Below are positions 33,737-41,394 of a stretch of DNA of 64,000 nt, piece after piece. The stretch covers positions 62,001-126,000 of the forward strand of contig MEFV01000001.1 of the NCBI GenBank assembly GCA_001725255.1. Reading direction: 5' to 3'. The notes beneath the pieces are model-generated. The model was given only the letters and a program-made list of their open reading frames with translations, made no database searches and was not told the DNA's origin. The translations under genes and the position numbers were made by a program. Source of the DNA: Comamonas sp. SCN 67-35 (GTDB lineage: Bacteria; Pseudomonadota; Gammaproteobacteria; Burkholderiales; Burkholderiaceae_C). Each line of letters starts with the position of its first letter. The first letter of the stretch is position 1.

Positions 33737-34519
33737 TCACAACTGCGACAGGCGCGCCAGCATCTGATCGCTGGTCTGCACCGCCTTGGAATTGAGGTCG
33801 TAGGCGCGCTGCGTCTGGATCATGTTGATGAGCTCCTCGACCACGTTGACGTTGGAGTTCTCCAGAAAGCCCTGCTTGATGATGCCCAGGCCATTGGTGC
33901 CCGGCTGCCCCTCCTGGGGCGGGCCCGACGCGGCGGATTCCTTGAACAGGTTCTGCCCCACCGGCTCCAGGCCGGCCGGATTGATGAAGCTGGCCATCAT
34001 GAGCTGGCCGAGCTGCTGCGGCGCGGTGTTGCCCGAGACAATGGCCGAGACCGTGCCGTCCTGCGCGATGCTGATGCTGGTGGTGCCCGGCGGCACGGTG
34101 ATGCCCGGCGCCACCGGCAGGCCGTTGGCGGTGACCATGCGTCCCTGCGAGTCCACCTGGAACGAGCCGTCGCGCGTGTAGGCCGTGGTGCCGTCGGGCT
34201 GGGTGATTTCGAGAAAGCCCTTGCCGTCGATCGCCACGTCCAGGTTGTTGTCGGTCTGCTGCAGGCTGCCCTGCGTGAACTTGCGGCTGGTGGCCACCAC
34301 GTTCACCCCCAGGCCCACGTGCAGGCCCGTGGGCAGCTGGTTCTGCTCATCGGCCTGCGCGCCCACCTGGCGCAGGTTCTGGTAGACCAGATCCTCGAAC
34401 ACCGCGTTGTTGCGCTTGAAACCGGTGGTCGAGGTGTTGGCCAGGTTGTGCGAAATGACGTCCAGCTGCGTCTGCTGCGCGGTCATGCCGGTCTTGGCGA
34501 TCCACAGGGAATTCATCAT
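33737..34519 (-). CDS. flgG: Flagellar distal rod protein FlgG
   Basis: 260 aa, the standard FlgG length. N-terminal SLWIAKTGMTAQQTQLDVIS then HNLANTSTTGFKRNNAVFED and C-terminal NVNVVEELINMIQTQRAYDL identify the distal rod subunit. Two adjacent ATGs (34519 and 34516) are possible starts. It lies 12 bases after flgF. Confidence 0.96.
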   Translation of the reverse strand: MMNSLWIAKTGMTAQQTQLDVISHNLANTSTTGFKRNNAVFEDLVYQNLRQVGAQADEQNQLPTGLHVGLGVNVVATSRKFTQGSLQQTDNNLDVAIDGKGFLEITQPDGTTAYTRDGSFQVDSQGRMVTANGLPVAPGITVPPGTTSISIAQDGTVSAIVSGNTAPQQLGQLMMASFINPAGLEPVGQNLFKESAASGPPQEGQPGTNGLGIIKQGFLENSNVNVVEELINMIQTQRAYDLNSKAVQTSDQMLARLSQL

Positions 34520-34531
34520 GGCGTGGTTTCC

Positions 34532-35272
34532 TTATGCGTTCATGCTGAGCAGGCGCCCGGCACTTTTGTCGTCGCTCTCGGCCGTCTGCAGGAGCTTCAT
34601 CTGCTGCTCGAACTGGCGTGCCACCGCGATCATTCCGACCATGCACTCGACCGCGTTCACGTTGGAGCCTTCGAGCATGCCCGCGCGCATCTGCGCGTTC
34701 GGGTCCTGCGCCAGCGGATCGCCGCTGGCGGTGCGAAACAGGCCGTCGTCGCCGCGCCTGAGCGGCGTATCGGCGGTTTCCGTGGCCAGCTTCAGCCGGG
34801 CGATGGCCTGCGCCGGCTGGCCCTGCACCTGCGCGGTGACCGTGCCGTCGCCGCCGAGCACGACGTCAGCGCCCTGGGGAATGTCGATGGGTGCGCCGCC
34901 GTCCGAGAGCACGGGAAGGCCGTTGCCGGTCACGAGCTGACCCTGCGCCGTTACCTGAAAGCCCCCCGCGCGCGTGTAGGCCTCGGTGCCATCGAGCCCC
35001 TGCACGGCAAACCAGGCATTGCCCACGGCCATGGCGTCCAGCGGACGGTCGGTGGTCTGCGCCGGCCCGGCCGTCGTGTTGTGCCCCGACGTGGCTTCGA
35101 GCGCGAACACCCGGGTCTTGGCGCCGTCGCCCTGCACGGGCACCGAACGGAAGCTGGCCATCTCGGCGCGGAACCCCGTGGTCGAGGCATTGGCCAGGTT
35201 GTTGGCGAGCACCGCCTGGCGCTGCATCGCGGCGTTGGCGCCGGTCATCGAGGTGTAGATGATGCGATCCAT
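34532..35272 (-). CDS. flgF: Flagellar proximal rod protein FlgF
   Basis: 246 aa. It begins MDRIIYTSMTGANAAMQRQA and has the LANNLANASTTGFRAEM rod motif; C-terminal NVNAVECMVGMIAVARQFEQ is FlgF-like. It forms part of the proximal rod with FlgB and FlgC. It lies 25 bases after flgE in the flgBCDEFG operon. Confidence 0.95.
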   Translation of the reverse strand: MDRIIYTSMTGANAAMQRQAVLANNLANASTTGFRAEMASFRSVPVQGDGAKTRVFALEATSGHNTTAGPAQTTDRPLDAMAVGNAWFAVQGLDGTEAYTRAGGFQVTAQGQLVTGNGLPVLSDGGAPIDIPQGADVVLGGDGTVTAQVQGQPAQAIARLKLATETADTPLRRGDDGLFRTASGDPLAQDPNAQMRAGMLEGSNVNAVECMVGMIAVARQFEQQMKLLQTAESDDKSAGRLLSMNA

Positions 35273-35297
35273 GGCGTGCTCCGTGCCTCAGGTGGGT

Positions 35298-36554
35298 TCA
35301 GCGCATGTTGACCAGCGTCGAGAGCACCTGGTCCTGCGTCTTGATGGTCTGCGCATTGGCCTGGTAGGCGCGCTGCGCGGTCATCATGGCCACGAGCTCG
35401 CCCGTCAGGTCCACGTTGGAATCCTCCAGCGCGCCCGCGCGCAGGGCGCCGAAGTTTCCCTCCGTGGGCGTGCCCATCACCGGCTGGCCAGAGCCGAAGG
35501 TCTCCACCCACAGGTTGTTGCCCACGTCCGCCAGGCCCTGCGTGTTGCGAAACGTCGCCAGCGCGATCTGCCCTTCGGGGCGGCTGATGCCGTTGGAATA
35601 ACGCGTGAGGATGGAGCCGTCGGGGCCGATGTTGATGCCCGTCAGCTGCCCGGCGGCATAGCCGTCCTGCGTCAGGTTGGAGACGGAGAATTTGGCGCCG
35701 AACTGCGTGGCCTTGCTCAGGTCGATCGTGACCGGGAAAGGCGCCGGCGGGTTGTTCGGATTGGCCACCGCCGGGTCCACCGTGACCGTCAGCGGCGAGC
35801 CGCTCGTGAGCACCCCCGTGCCACTGAAGGCGATCGTTCCGATCGGCGTGGCCACGACGGGCGGCGTCGCGGTCGGATCGTCGAGCTTGTCATAGACATC
35901 CCAGGTGTTGGCCGTTGCCGTCTTCTGAAAATACAGGCTCACGGGAATGGCCACGCCCTGGCTGTCGTAGACATTGATCGAGGTGCCGTACGCGGAACGG
36001 GGCGTGGCGGGAACCGGGGGTGGGCCGGCACTGCCCGCCGCGTCGGTGGCGCGCGCGTCCAGATTCATCTCGACCGCGACGTTCGCGGTTTTCTTGGCCG
36101 GAATCGGCGCGCCCGAGGGGAACACCAGCGGCACCGGCGTGCTCGCCGTGCGCACGTGCGTGACGGGGTCCATCGGGTAGCCCATGAGCTGCGCATTGCC
36201 GTTGGTGACCACGTTGCCGTCGACATCGAGCTTGAAATCGCCGGCGCGTGTGTAGGCCATGCTGCCGTCGGGCTGTTTCACCTGAAAGAACCCGTTGCCA
36301 TTGATGGCCACGTCCAGGTTGTTGCCGGTGATCGAAATATTGCCCTGCGTGAACTGCTGCGCGATCGCATCCACCTGCACGCCGATGCCCGCATTGCTCC
36401 CCCCCGCGGAGCCGATGGCCGTGGCCACCATTTCCGAGAATTCGGTGCGCGAGGCCTTGAAGCCCACGGTCTGCGAGTTGGCGATGTTGTGACCGATCAC
36501 GTCCAGGTTCTTGCTTGCGGCATTCAAACCCGTGAGGCCTTGCTGAAATCCCAT
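35298..36554 (-). CDS. flgE: Flagellar hook protein FlgE
   Basis: 418 aa, close to the usual 400. N-terminal GFQQGLTGLNAASKNLDVIG then HNIANSQTVGFKASRTEFSE, and C-terminal NVDLTGELVAMMTAQRAYQA, are the FlgE signatures. It polymerises into the hook after export. It lies 30 bases after flgD. Confidence 0.96.
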   Translation of the reverse strand: MGFQQGLTGLNAASKNLDVIGHNIANSQTVGFKASRTEFSEMVATAIGSAGGSNAGIGVQVDAIAQQFTQGNISITGNNLDVAINGNGFFQVKQPDGSMAYTRAGDFKLDVDGNVVTNGNAQLMGYPMDPVTHVRTASTPVPLVFPSGAPIPAKKTANVAVEMNLDARATDAAGSAGPPPVPATPRSAYGTSINVYDSQGVAIPVSLYFQKTATANTWDVYDKLDDPTATPPVVATPIGTIAFSGTGVLTSGSPLTVTVDPAVANPNNPPAPFPVTIDLSKATQFGAKFSVSNLTQDGYAAGQLTGINIGPDGSILTRYSNGISRPEGQIALATFRNTQGLADVGNNLWVETFGSGQPVMGTPTEGNFGALRAGALEDSNVDLTGELVAMMTAQRAYQANAQTIKTQDQVLSTLVNMR

Positions 36555-36584
36555 GGTGCGCTCCTGGTGAGTTGCTGGCGGGTG

Positions 36585-37247
36585 TCAGACCACGCCGTGA
36601 ATGTCGGAATAGGCGACGGTGGCGCCGTTGCCCAGGGTCAGCATGAGCCCCTTGTCGCCGCTGCCCGTGGCCAGCACCGTCTGCTGCATGAGGGGCGTGG
36701 CCTGCACGCTCGTCTTGCCGCTGCTGGCCACCACGCGGTAGTGCAGCGCGCTCAGGTCGCCGCCGTAGCTGCTCGCATCCCACGTGAAGGCGTGGCGTCC
36801 GCCGTCGAGAGCGCCCAACGGCACCGTGTCCACCACGTTGCCTCCGGGTGTGACGATCTCCACCTTCACGTCCGTGGCCGCCTGGGCCAGATCGAACAGG
36901 CCCTGCGCCTGGCCGTTGGACGTGGTGAGACTGTCGCCATCGGTCAGCACCGCATGCCCGATCAGAGACACCCCGGTCAGCTGCTGCATGCTGGCAAATT
37001 GCTGGGACATGGACTGCACCGTCTGGTTGAGCTGTTGCAGCCCGGTGACGGTGTTGATCTGCGCCATCTGCGTGGTCATCTGCGCGTTGTCCATCGGATT
37101 CATCGGGTCCTGGTTCTGCAGCTGCGCCACGAGCAGCTTCAGGAACCGGTCCTGCATGGCGTTCGGATCGGTGTTGCGCTGCGTCACGCTGGACGTGCTG
37201 GCGGCGCCCGCGTCGAGCGCGCTGGTATCTATGGGCGTGAAAGCCAT
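36585..37247 (-). CDS. flgD: Flagellar hook-capping protein FlgD
   Basis: 220 aa. NAMQDRFLKLLVAQLQNQDP then MNPMDNAQMTTQMAQINTVT is the conserved FlgD N-terminal region; a FlgD Ig-like/Tudor part follows with GGRHAFTWDASSYGGDLSAL. It caps the growing hook and is itself exported. It lies 16 bases after flgC. Confidence 0.96.
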   Translation of the reverse strand: MAFTPIDTSALDAGAASTSSVTQRNTDPNAMQDRFLKLLVAQLQNQDPMNPMDNAQMTTQMAQINTVTGLQQLNQTVQSMSQQFASMQQLTGVSLIGHAVLTDGDSLTTSNGQAQGLFDLAQAATDVKVEIVTPGGNVVDTVPLGALDGGRHAFTWDASSYGGDLSALHYRVVASSGKTSVQATPLMQQTVLATGSGDKGLMLTLGNGATVAYSDIHGVV

Positions 37248-37263
37248 CGCCTGTCTCCCGGGC

Positions 37264-37668
37264 TCACTGGCCCATCTGCAAGGTCTTGAGCAGCAGCCCC
37301 TTGGCCGTGTTCATCACCTCGACGTTGTTCTGGTAGGCGCGCGAGGCGGAGATCATGTTCACCATCTCCTCGACCGCGTTCACGTTGGAGTGCGTCACGT
37401 AGCCCTGGCCATCGGCCAGCGGGTTGCCCGGGTCGAGCACGCGCCGCCCCGGGGTCTCGCTTTCCTGAATGTTGGAGACGCGCACGCCGGCATTGCCTGG
37501 CTCGCCCATGGGCGTGGTCTCGAACACCACCTGACGCGCCTTGTAGGCCTGCCCGTCGGGGCCGGCCACGGCATCCACGTTGGCCAGGTTGCTGGCCACC
37601 ACGTTCAGGCGCTGCGCCTGCGCGCCGATGGCGCTGGCGGAAATGTTGAAGATGGAAAACATCGACAT
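37264..37668 (-). CDS. flgC: Flagellar proximal rod protein FlgC
   Basis: 134 aa from the ATG at 37668 (MSMFSIFNISASAIGAQAQR). It has the rod-family LNVVASNLANVDAVAGPDGQ and the C-terminal SNVNAVEEMVNMISASRAYQ. The longer open frame upstream lies within flgB and is rejected. Standard length for FlgC. Confidence 0.96.
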   Translation of the reverse strand: MSMFSIFNISASAIGAQAQRLNVVASNLANVDAVAGPDGQAYKARQVVFETTPMGEPGNAGVRVSNIQESETPGRRVLDPGNPLADGQGYVTHSNVNAVEEMVNMISASRAYQNNVEVMNTAKGLLLKTLQMGQ

Positions 37669-37690
37669 GGCGGCTCCTCGGTGACGCGGC

Positions 37691-38101
37691 TCACTGGCCC
37701 GTGATCGCGCTCTGCAGCGTGCGCGACTGGTAGTTGATGAACCGCAGCGTCGCCTCGTAGCGCACCGCGTTGTCCATGAAGGCCGCGCGCTCGCGGTCCA
37801 TGTCCACGCTGTTGTTGTCCAGGGCCGGCTCGCTCTGCAACGCGTAGCCGGGCTGGCCCGCGCCCGAACCCGCCCCCTGCAGGGGAATGTGGCGCGGGTT
37901 GCTCGTGCCCTGCGCGCCCGGTGCGCCGCTCCCTTGCGCCTCGCCCGCCTGCTGCAGCGCCTGGGCGAAATTGAAGTCGCGCGCCTTGTAGCCCGGCGTG
38001 TCGGCATTGGCGATGTTGCTCGCGATCACGCGCTGACGCTCGGCACGAAGCATCAGCGCATTGCCTTGCAGGTTCAGAGGTGACGTGAGTTTGTCGAGCA
38101 T
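37691..38101 (-). CDS. flgB: Flagellar proximal rod protein FlgB
   Basis: 136 aa. MLRAERQRVIASNIANADTP then GYKARDFNFAQAL is the FlgB N-terminal pattern; the centre has NNSVDMDRERAAFMDNAVRY. It is the first gene of the minus-strand flg operon, divergent from flgA across 198 bases that must hold both promoters. Confidence 0.95.
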   Translation of the reverse strand: MLDKLTSPLNLQGNALMLRAERQRVIASNIANADTPGYKARDFNFAQALQQAGEAQGSGAPGAQGTSNPRHIPLQGAGSGAGQPGYALQSEPALDNNSVDMDRERAAFMDNAVRYEATLRFINYQSRTLQSAITGQ

Positions 38102-38130
38102 GTGGGGCCTCGCTGGGATGGCGTGCGTCG

Positions 38131-38158
38131 ATTATGGAAACCGCGCCTGATTTCTAAA
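38131..38158 (-). promoter_or_regulatory. Shared CTTTAG-type element / candidate promoter of the flgB operon
   Basis: Minus strand: TTTAGA (38158-38153), 16 bases, CATAAT (38136-38131), 29 bases before the flgB ATG. The 11-mer CTTTAGAAATC here is identical to that before flgI. The -10-like hexamer matches consensus at five of six positions. Confidence 0.35.
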
Positions 38159-38299
38159 GCGGGAAAAGTACCGCGCACCGCCTGCTGTTCCCCGCTTCTC
38201 TCCTGCGGCGACGGCCTACAGTCACAGGCGTCCCAAAGCCCGTGCCCAAAGATCGCGCATCCGTGCGCCACGGCCACCGGACGGCACAGGAGCCTTGCC

Positions 38300-39022
38300 A
38301 TGAATCTCTTTCGCCTCGTGCATGTTCTCGCGGCCGCGGCCCTTGCCGGCGTGTTCGCATGGCCCGCGCACGCCCAGCAGGTGACCACGCCGCAAGAGCT
38401 CGCGGCCCTCACCCAGCAATGGGTGGACCAGGCGCTGACGCAGCTGCCCGCCGACGCCTCGCCGCTGCGCATGCAGGTCAGCGTGGGCCAGCTGGACCCG
38501 CGCCTGAACCTCGCGCCCTGCGCCCGCGTCGAGCCCTATCTGCCGCCCGGCGCGCGCCTGTGGGGCCGCACCCGCCTGGGGCTGCGCTGCCTGGAAGGAC
38601 AGACGCGCTGGAACGTCTTCCTGCCGATCACGGTGCAGGCCTTTGGCCCGGCATGGGTGCTCACCGGCAATGTGGCCACCGGCGCCACCCTGACCGAGCA
38701 GGACGCCATGCAGGCGGAGGTGGACTGGGCGGCCGAACCCGCGGCCGTCGTGACCAACCCGCAGGCCTGGGTGGGCCAGGTGGCCGCCCGCACGCTCGTG
38801 GCCGGGCAGGCACTGCGGCAGAACATGATGCGCGCGCCCTATCTGTTCAAGGCGGGCGCGGCGGTGCAGGTGAAAGCGCAGGGGCCGGGCTACGCCGTCA
38901 CCTCATCGGGCCAGGCCCTGGTGGCGGGCTCTGCCGGTCAGAGTGTTCGCATCCGCATGGCCAATGGGAAAATCATCGCAGGTATTGTCAACGCAGACGG
39001 GACAGTAGAGGCTGCTTTATGA
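38300..39022 (+). CDS. flgA: Flagellar P-ring chaperone FlgA
   Basis: 240 aa from the ATG at 38300, which has an AGGAG upstream. A signal peptide (about 1-25, AWPAHA) is followed by a SAF/FlgA domain with WVLTGNVATGATLTEQDAM, and the C-terminal SVRIRMANGKIIAGIVNADG typical of FlgA. It is a periplasmic chaperone for FlgI. Divergent from flgB; flgM follows with its own sigma-28 promoter. Confidence 0.94.
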   Translation: MNLFRLVHVLAAAALAGVFAWPAHAQQVTTPQELAALTQQWVDQALTQLPADASPLRMQVSVGQLDPRLNLAPCARVEPYLPPGARLWGRTRLGLRCLEGQTRWNVFLPITVQAFGPAWVLTGNVATGATLTEQDAMQAEVDWAAEPAAVVTNPQAWVGQVAARTLVAGQALRQNMMRAPYLFKAGAAVQVKAQGPGYAVTSSGQALVAGSAGQSVRIRMANGKIIAGIVNADGTVEAAL

Positions 39023-39051
39023 TGGCACACCCCTTTGTGTCGCATGAACCC

Positions 39052-39078
39052 TCAAGATCGGGCCTGAGCTGCCGTTAA
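39052..39078 (+). promoter_or_regulatory. Sigma-28 (FliA) promoter of flgM-flgN
   Basis: TCAAGATC (39052-39059), an 11-base spacer and GCCGTTAA (39071-39078) fit the sigma-28 pattern TCAAG/TAAA-N11-GCCGWTAA very well. It lies 46 bases before the flgM ATG. It explains late, FliA-dependent production of the anti-sigma factor. Confidence 0.75.
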
Positions 39079-39124
39079 TCAGCCTACAGGCCCCATACCT
39101 TGCTCAGGGGTGGTGGAGAGTGAC

Positions 39125-39457
39125 ATGAAAATCGACAACCACGCAGATTCAGCCAACGCGCTTTCCCGCACGGCCACCGCACGCCAGCAGGCCAAAGGTG
39201 CCGCGCCCGCGTCGGAAACCGCCTCGCGTTCGGCCTCTCACGTGGCCAGTGCCGGTGTGCCGGTCACGCTGTCGGAGAACGTGCGCACGGCCGCGCTGGG
39301 GCGCAGCAGCGCCGGTTTCAACGCGCAAAAGGTCACCGAGGTCAAGAACGCCATCGATCAGGGCACCTACCGCGTCAACGCCGAGGCCGTGGCCGACAAG
39401 TTGCTGGACAACGCCGCCGAAACGCTGGCGCGCGCGAGCCAGCAGCGCAGCCACTGA
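39125..39457 (+). CDS. flgM: Anti-sigma-28 factor FlgM
   Basis: 110 aa from the ATG at 39125. It is a small, mostly disordered-looking protein with VTLSENVRTAALGRSSAGFN in the middle and KVTEVKNAIDQGTYRVNAEA near the C-terminus, then VADKLLDNA, the FlgM sigma-binding helices. It holds FliA inactive until exported through the finished hook. Preceded by a sigma-28 promoter and followed 14 bases later by flgN. Confidence 0.92.
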   Translation: MKIDNHADSANALSRTATARQQAKGAAPASETASRSASHVASAGVPVTLSENVRTAALGRSSAGFNAQKVTEVKNAIDQGTYRVNAEAVADKLLDNAAETLARASQQRSH

Positions 39458-39471
39458 ACGCTGTCTGGCGC

Positions 39472-39822
39472 ATGCCCCCGCCGCCGTCGCCCCTAGAGGT
39501 GCTCGAAACGCAGGTGAGGGAGCTGCAGGCCGCCCTGGTTTCAGCCAACCCCGCGGCGGTGCAGCAGCAGGCACTGGCCGTGCGCAGCGCCACCGCGGCG
39601 CTGGCCGACTGGCTCGACCGGACCCCCTTCGCCCAGCACCCGGAGGAAATCCGCCAGCGCATTCGGGCCCTGGGCACACAACTGAGCAGCACGCGCGACC
39701 AGTTGGCGCGCGTCATGAGCCTCACCAGCCAGCAGGCCGCGTCCCTTCTGCCCCCCGCCGATCTCGTGACCTACGGCCCCGCCGCAACCAGCAAGGCCCG
39801 GATCTACCGGGCCCCGGGATAA
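39472..39822 (+). CDS. flgN: FlgN-like export chaperone
   Basis: 116 aa, mainly helical (LEVLETQVRELQAALVSANP; QQQALAVRSATAALADWLDR), with an ending LVTYGPAATSKARIYRAPG typical of FlgN homologues in this group. FlgN escorts FlgK and FlgL to the export gate. Conservation is low, so the call leans on position directly after flgM. Convergent with fliA. Confidence 0.8.
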   Translation: MPPPPSPLEVLETQVRELQAALVSANPAAVQQQALAVRSATAALADWLDRTPFAQHPEEIRQRIRALGTQLSSTRDQLARVMSLTSQQAASLLPPADLVTYGPAATSKARIYRAPG

Positions 39823-39825
39823 ATC

Positions 39826-39890
39826 AAGGCAAATCGGGCTGCAGCGCTTGCCAGGCAAGCGTAAAACAATTTATTTTGATAGCGTTGAGT
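39826..39890. repeat. Interspersed repeat, copy 3, between convergent flgN and fliA
   Basis: It reads AAATCGGGCTGCAGCGCTTG and onward, containing a perfect palindrome, then TAAAACAATTTATTTTGATAG. It shares GCGCTGCAGCCC-R-ATTT (reverse strand) with copy 1. It fills nearly all of the 72-base intergenic gap. Confidence 0.6.
39845..39861. terminator. Probable bidirectional terminator hairpin between flgN and fliA
   Basis: CGCTTGCC-A-GGCAAGCG is a perfect 8-bp inverted repeat, with AT-rich sequence (TAAAACAATTTATTTT) immediately after it on the plus strand. Its place between two convergent genes suits a shared terminator. Confidence 0.5.
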
Positions 39891-39894
39891 CGCC

Positions 39895-40620
39895 TCAATG
39901 CTCGCGCATCTTGGCGCGCAGCCGCGCGATCGCCTGGCTGTGCAGCTGGCACACGCGCGATTCGGTCACGCCCAGCACCGCGGCGATTTCCCTGAGGTTC
40001 ATGTCCTCTTCGTAGTACATGCCCATCACGAACTGCTCACGCTCGGGCAGCTGCTTGATGGCCGCCACCAGCGCGCTGCGTATGCCCTGGTCGCGCAGCA
40101 GTGCCACCGGGTCGGCCCCTTCGTCGGCGACGTTGCGATCGAGAAACCCCTCGCCACCCTCGTCATCGCCGCCGCGGCCCATGTCCTCCAGGTACACGAG
40201 CTGCGCGCCACGCACCTTGCCCAGCAGCGCCTGGTAGTCCTGCAGGCTCATCCTGAGCTCGTCGGCGATTTCCGATTCGAGCGGCGCGCGCCCCAGCCTC
40301 TGCTCGGCGCGGCGCACCGCGTGCTCGATGTCCTTCTGGCTCTTGCGCGAGCTGCGGCTCATCCAGTCGTTCTCGCGCAATTCGTCGAGCATCGCGCCGC
40401 GGATGCGCTGGGTGGCGAAGGTCTCGAACTGCACGCCCTGCGTCACCTCATAGCGCGTGAGCGCGTCGCTCAGCCCGATCAGGCCTACTTGGATGAGGTC
40501 GTCCACCTCGACGTTGGGCGGCAGCTTGGCGATCATGTGGTGCGCAATGCGCTGCACCAGCCCCACATGCTGGTGAAACAGCGCGTCGCGGTCGAGCTGG
40601 CCCTTGGCGGTGTACATCAT
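39895..40620 (-). CDS. fliA: Flagellar sigma factor FliA (sigma-28)
   Basis: 241 aa. It has sigma-70 family regions 2 (NVEVDDLIQVGLIGLSDALT; FETFATQRIRGAMLDELREN then DWMSRS, a FliA hallmark), 3, and 4 with LREIAAVLGVTESRVCQLHS. It directs late genes such as flgM and fliC. Two ATGs (40620, 40617) are possible. Last gene of the flhB-flhA-flhF-flhG-position-fliA operon. Confidence 0.96.
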   Translation of the reverse strand: MMYTAKGQLDRDALFHQHVGLVQRIAHHMIAKLPPNVEVDDLIQVGLIGLSDALTRYEVTQGVQFETFATQRIRGAMLDELRENDWMSRSSRKSQKDIEHAVRRAEQRLGRAPLESEIADELRMSLQDYQALLGKVRGAQLVYLEDMGRGGDDEGGEGFLDRNVADEGADPVALLRDQGIRSALVAAIKQLPEREQFVMGMYYEEDMNLREIAAVLGVTESRVCQLHSQAIARLRAKMREH

Positions 40621-40626
40621 GCAAAG

Positions 40627-41394
40627 TCAAACCATGGAACACTCATGGTAGCGTGTTGTGGCGCGCTGCGGCTCATGCGCGAGCGGCGCGGGCGCGACCT
40701 GCACCATGCAGGCCCCTTCCATCAGCTGCAGTGCCAGCGTGCCCAGGGCCTCTTCATCGCTGCCATCCACGGCCACGGTCCGCGGGCTCTCGCCCAGCCA
40801 CTGCTGGCAGCGCTGGCGCAGCACCTGCAGGGTGTTTCGCAGCACGGGCAGATCATCCGGACGCCATGCCACGCCCGCCACCGTGCAGCGCAGCGGCGCA
40901 AGGCTCATCGTGCGCTTGAGCAGGGCGTAGCTGCGCAGCAGTGCGGCGTCACCCGGCACATTGAGCACCAGCGGCGAAACACACCGACCGGCGAACAAGG
41001 CCGCAACCTGTACCGGCGGCGCATACAGCAGCACCAAGCTGAAGTGCCGCACCGCGTCGGCCAGATGCTCGAGCGCCCGCGCACCGCCGCGCGCCACCAG
41101 ATCGGCCATGCCTTGCGCGGCGGGCACAACGGCGAATTCCCGCACCCCCTCGGGCCAGGCGCCGGTTTGCGCCTGCAGCCACTGTGCCAGCCCGGGCTCG
41201 GCCGCGCGCTCGGTCGCACCGGCGTCGAGCACCAGAGTGCCACCATGGCCTGCGTCCTGCAGCGTGCGCGCCAGTTGCCACAACACCTCCAGCTCCAGCG
41301 TCGCCCCGGGGTGGCTGAGCACGGGCAGCAGGCGCGGGCCCTGCCCCGGCACGAAGCCGAGCAGGCCCGCCCCCTGATGCGCGTCAGGCCACAT
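40627..41394 (-). CDS. FlhG/FleN-position protein lacking a P-loop
   Basis: 255 aa from the ATG at 41394, overlapping the end of flhF by 11 bases. It sits where the MinD-like ATPase gene flhG normally lies and starts similarly (DAHQGAGLLG). The expected KGGVGK nucleotide-binding loop is absent: the corresponding place reads VLSHPGATLELEVLWQLA. Later there is TLVLDAG, like the MinD switch region. It may be a catalytically dead FlhG homologue that still binds FlhF or a transcription factor. It could also be an unrelated protein. Confidence 0.6.
   Translation of the reverse strand: MWPDAHQGAGLLGFVPGQGPRLLPVLSHPGATLELEVLWQLARTLQDAGHGGTLVLDAGATERAAEPGLAQWLQAQTGAWPEGVREFAVVPAAQGMADLVARGGARALEHLADAVRHFSLVLLYAPPVQVAALFAGRCVSPLVLNVPGDAALLRSYALLKRTMSLAPLRCTVAGVAWRPDDLPVLRNTLQVLRQRCQQWLGESPRTVAVDGSDEEALGTLALQLMEGACMVQVAPAPLAHEPQRATTRYHECSMV

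Noticed and set aside
35259..37289. 676-codon plus-strand frame opposite flgE and flgD
   Set aside because: It spans two genes and their spacer in antisense, which shows it is a GC-driven artefact.
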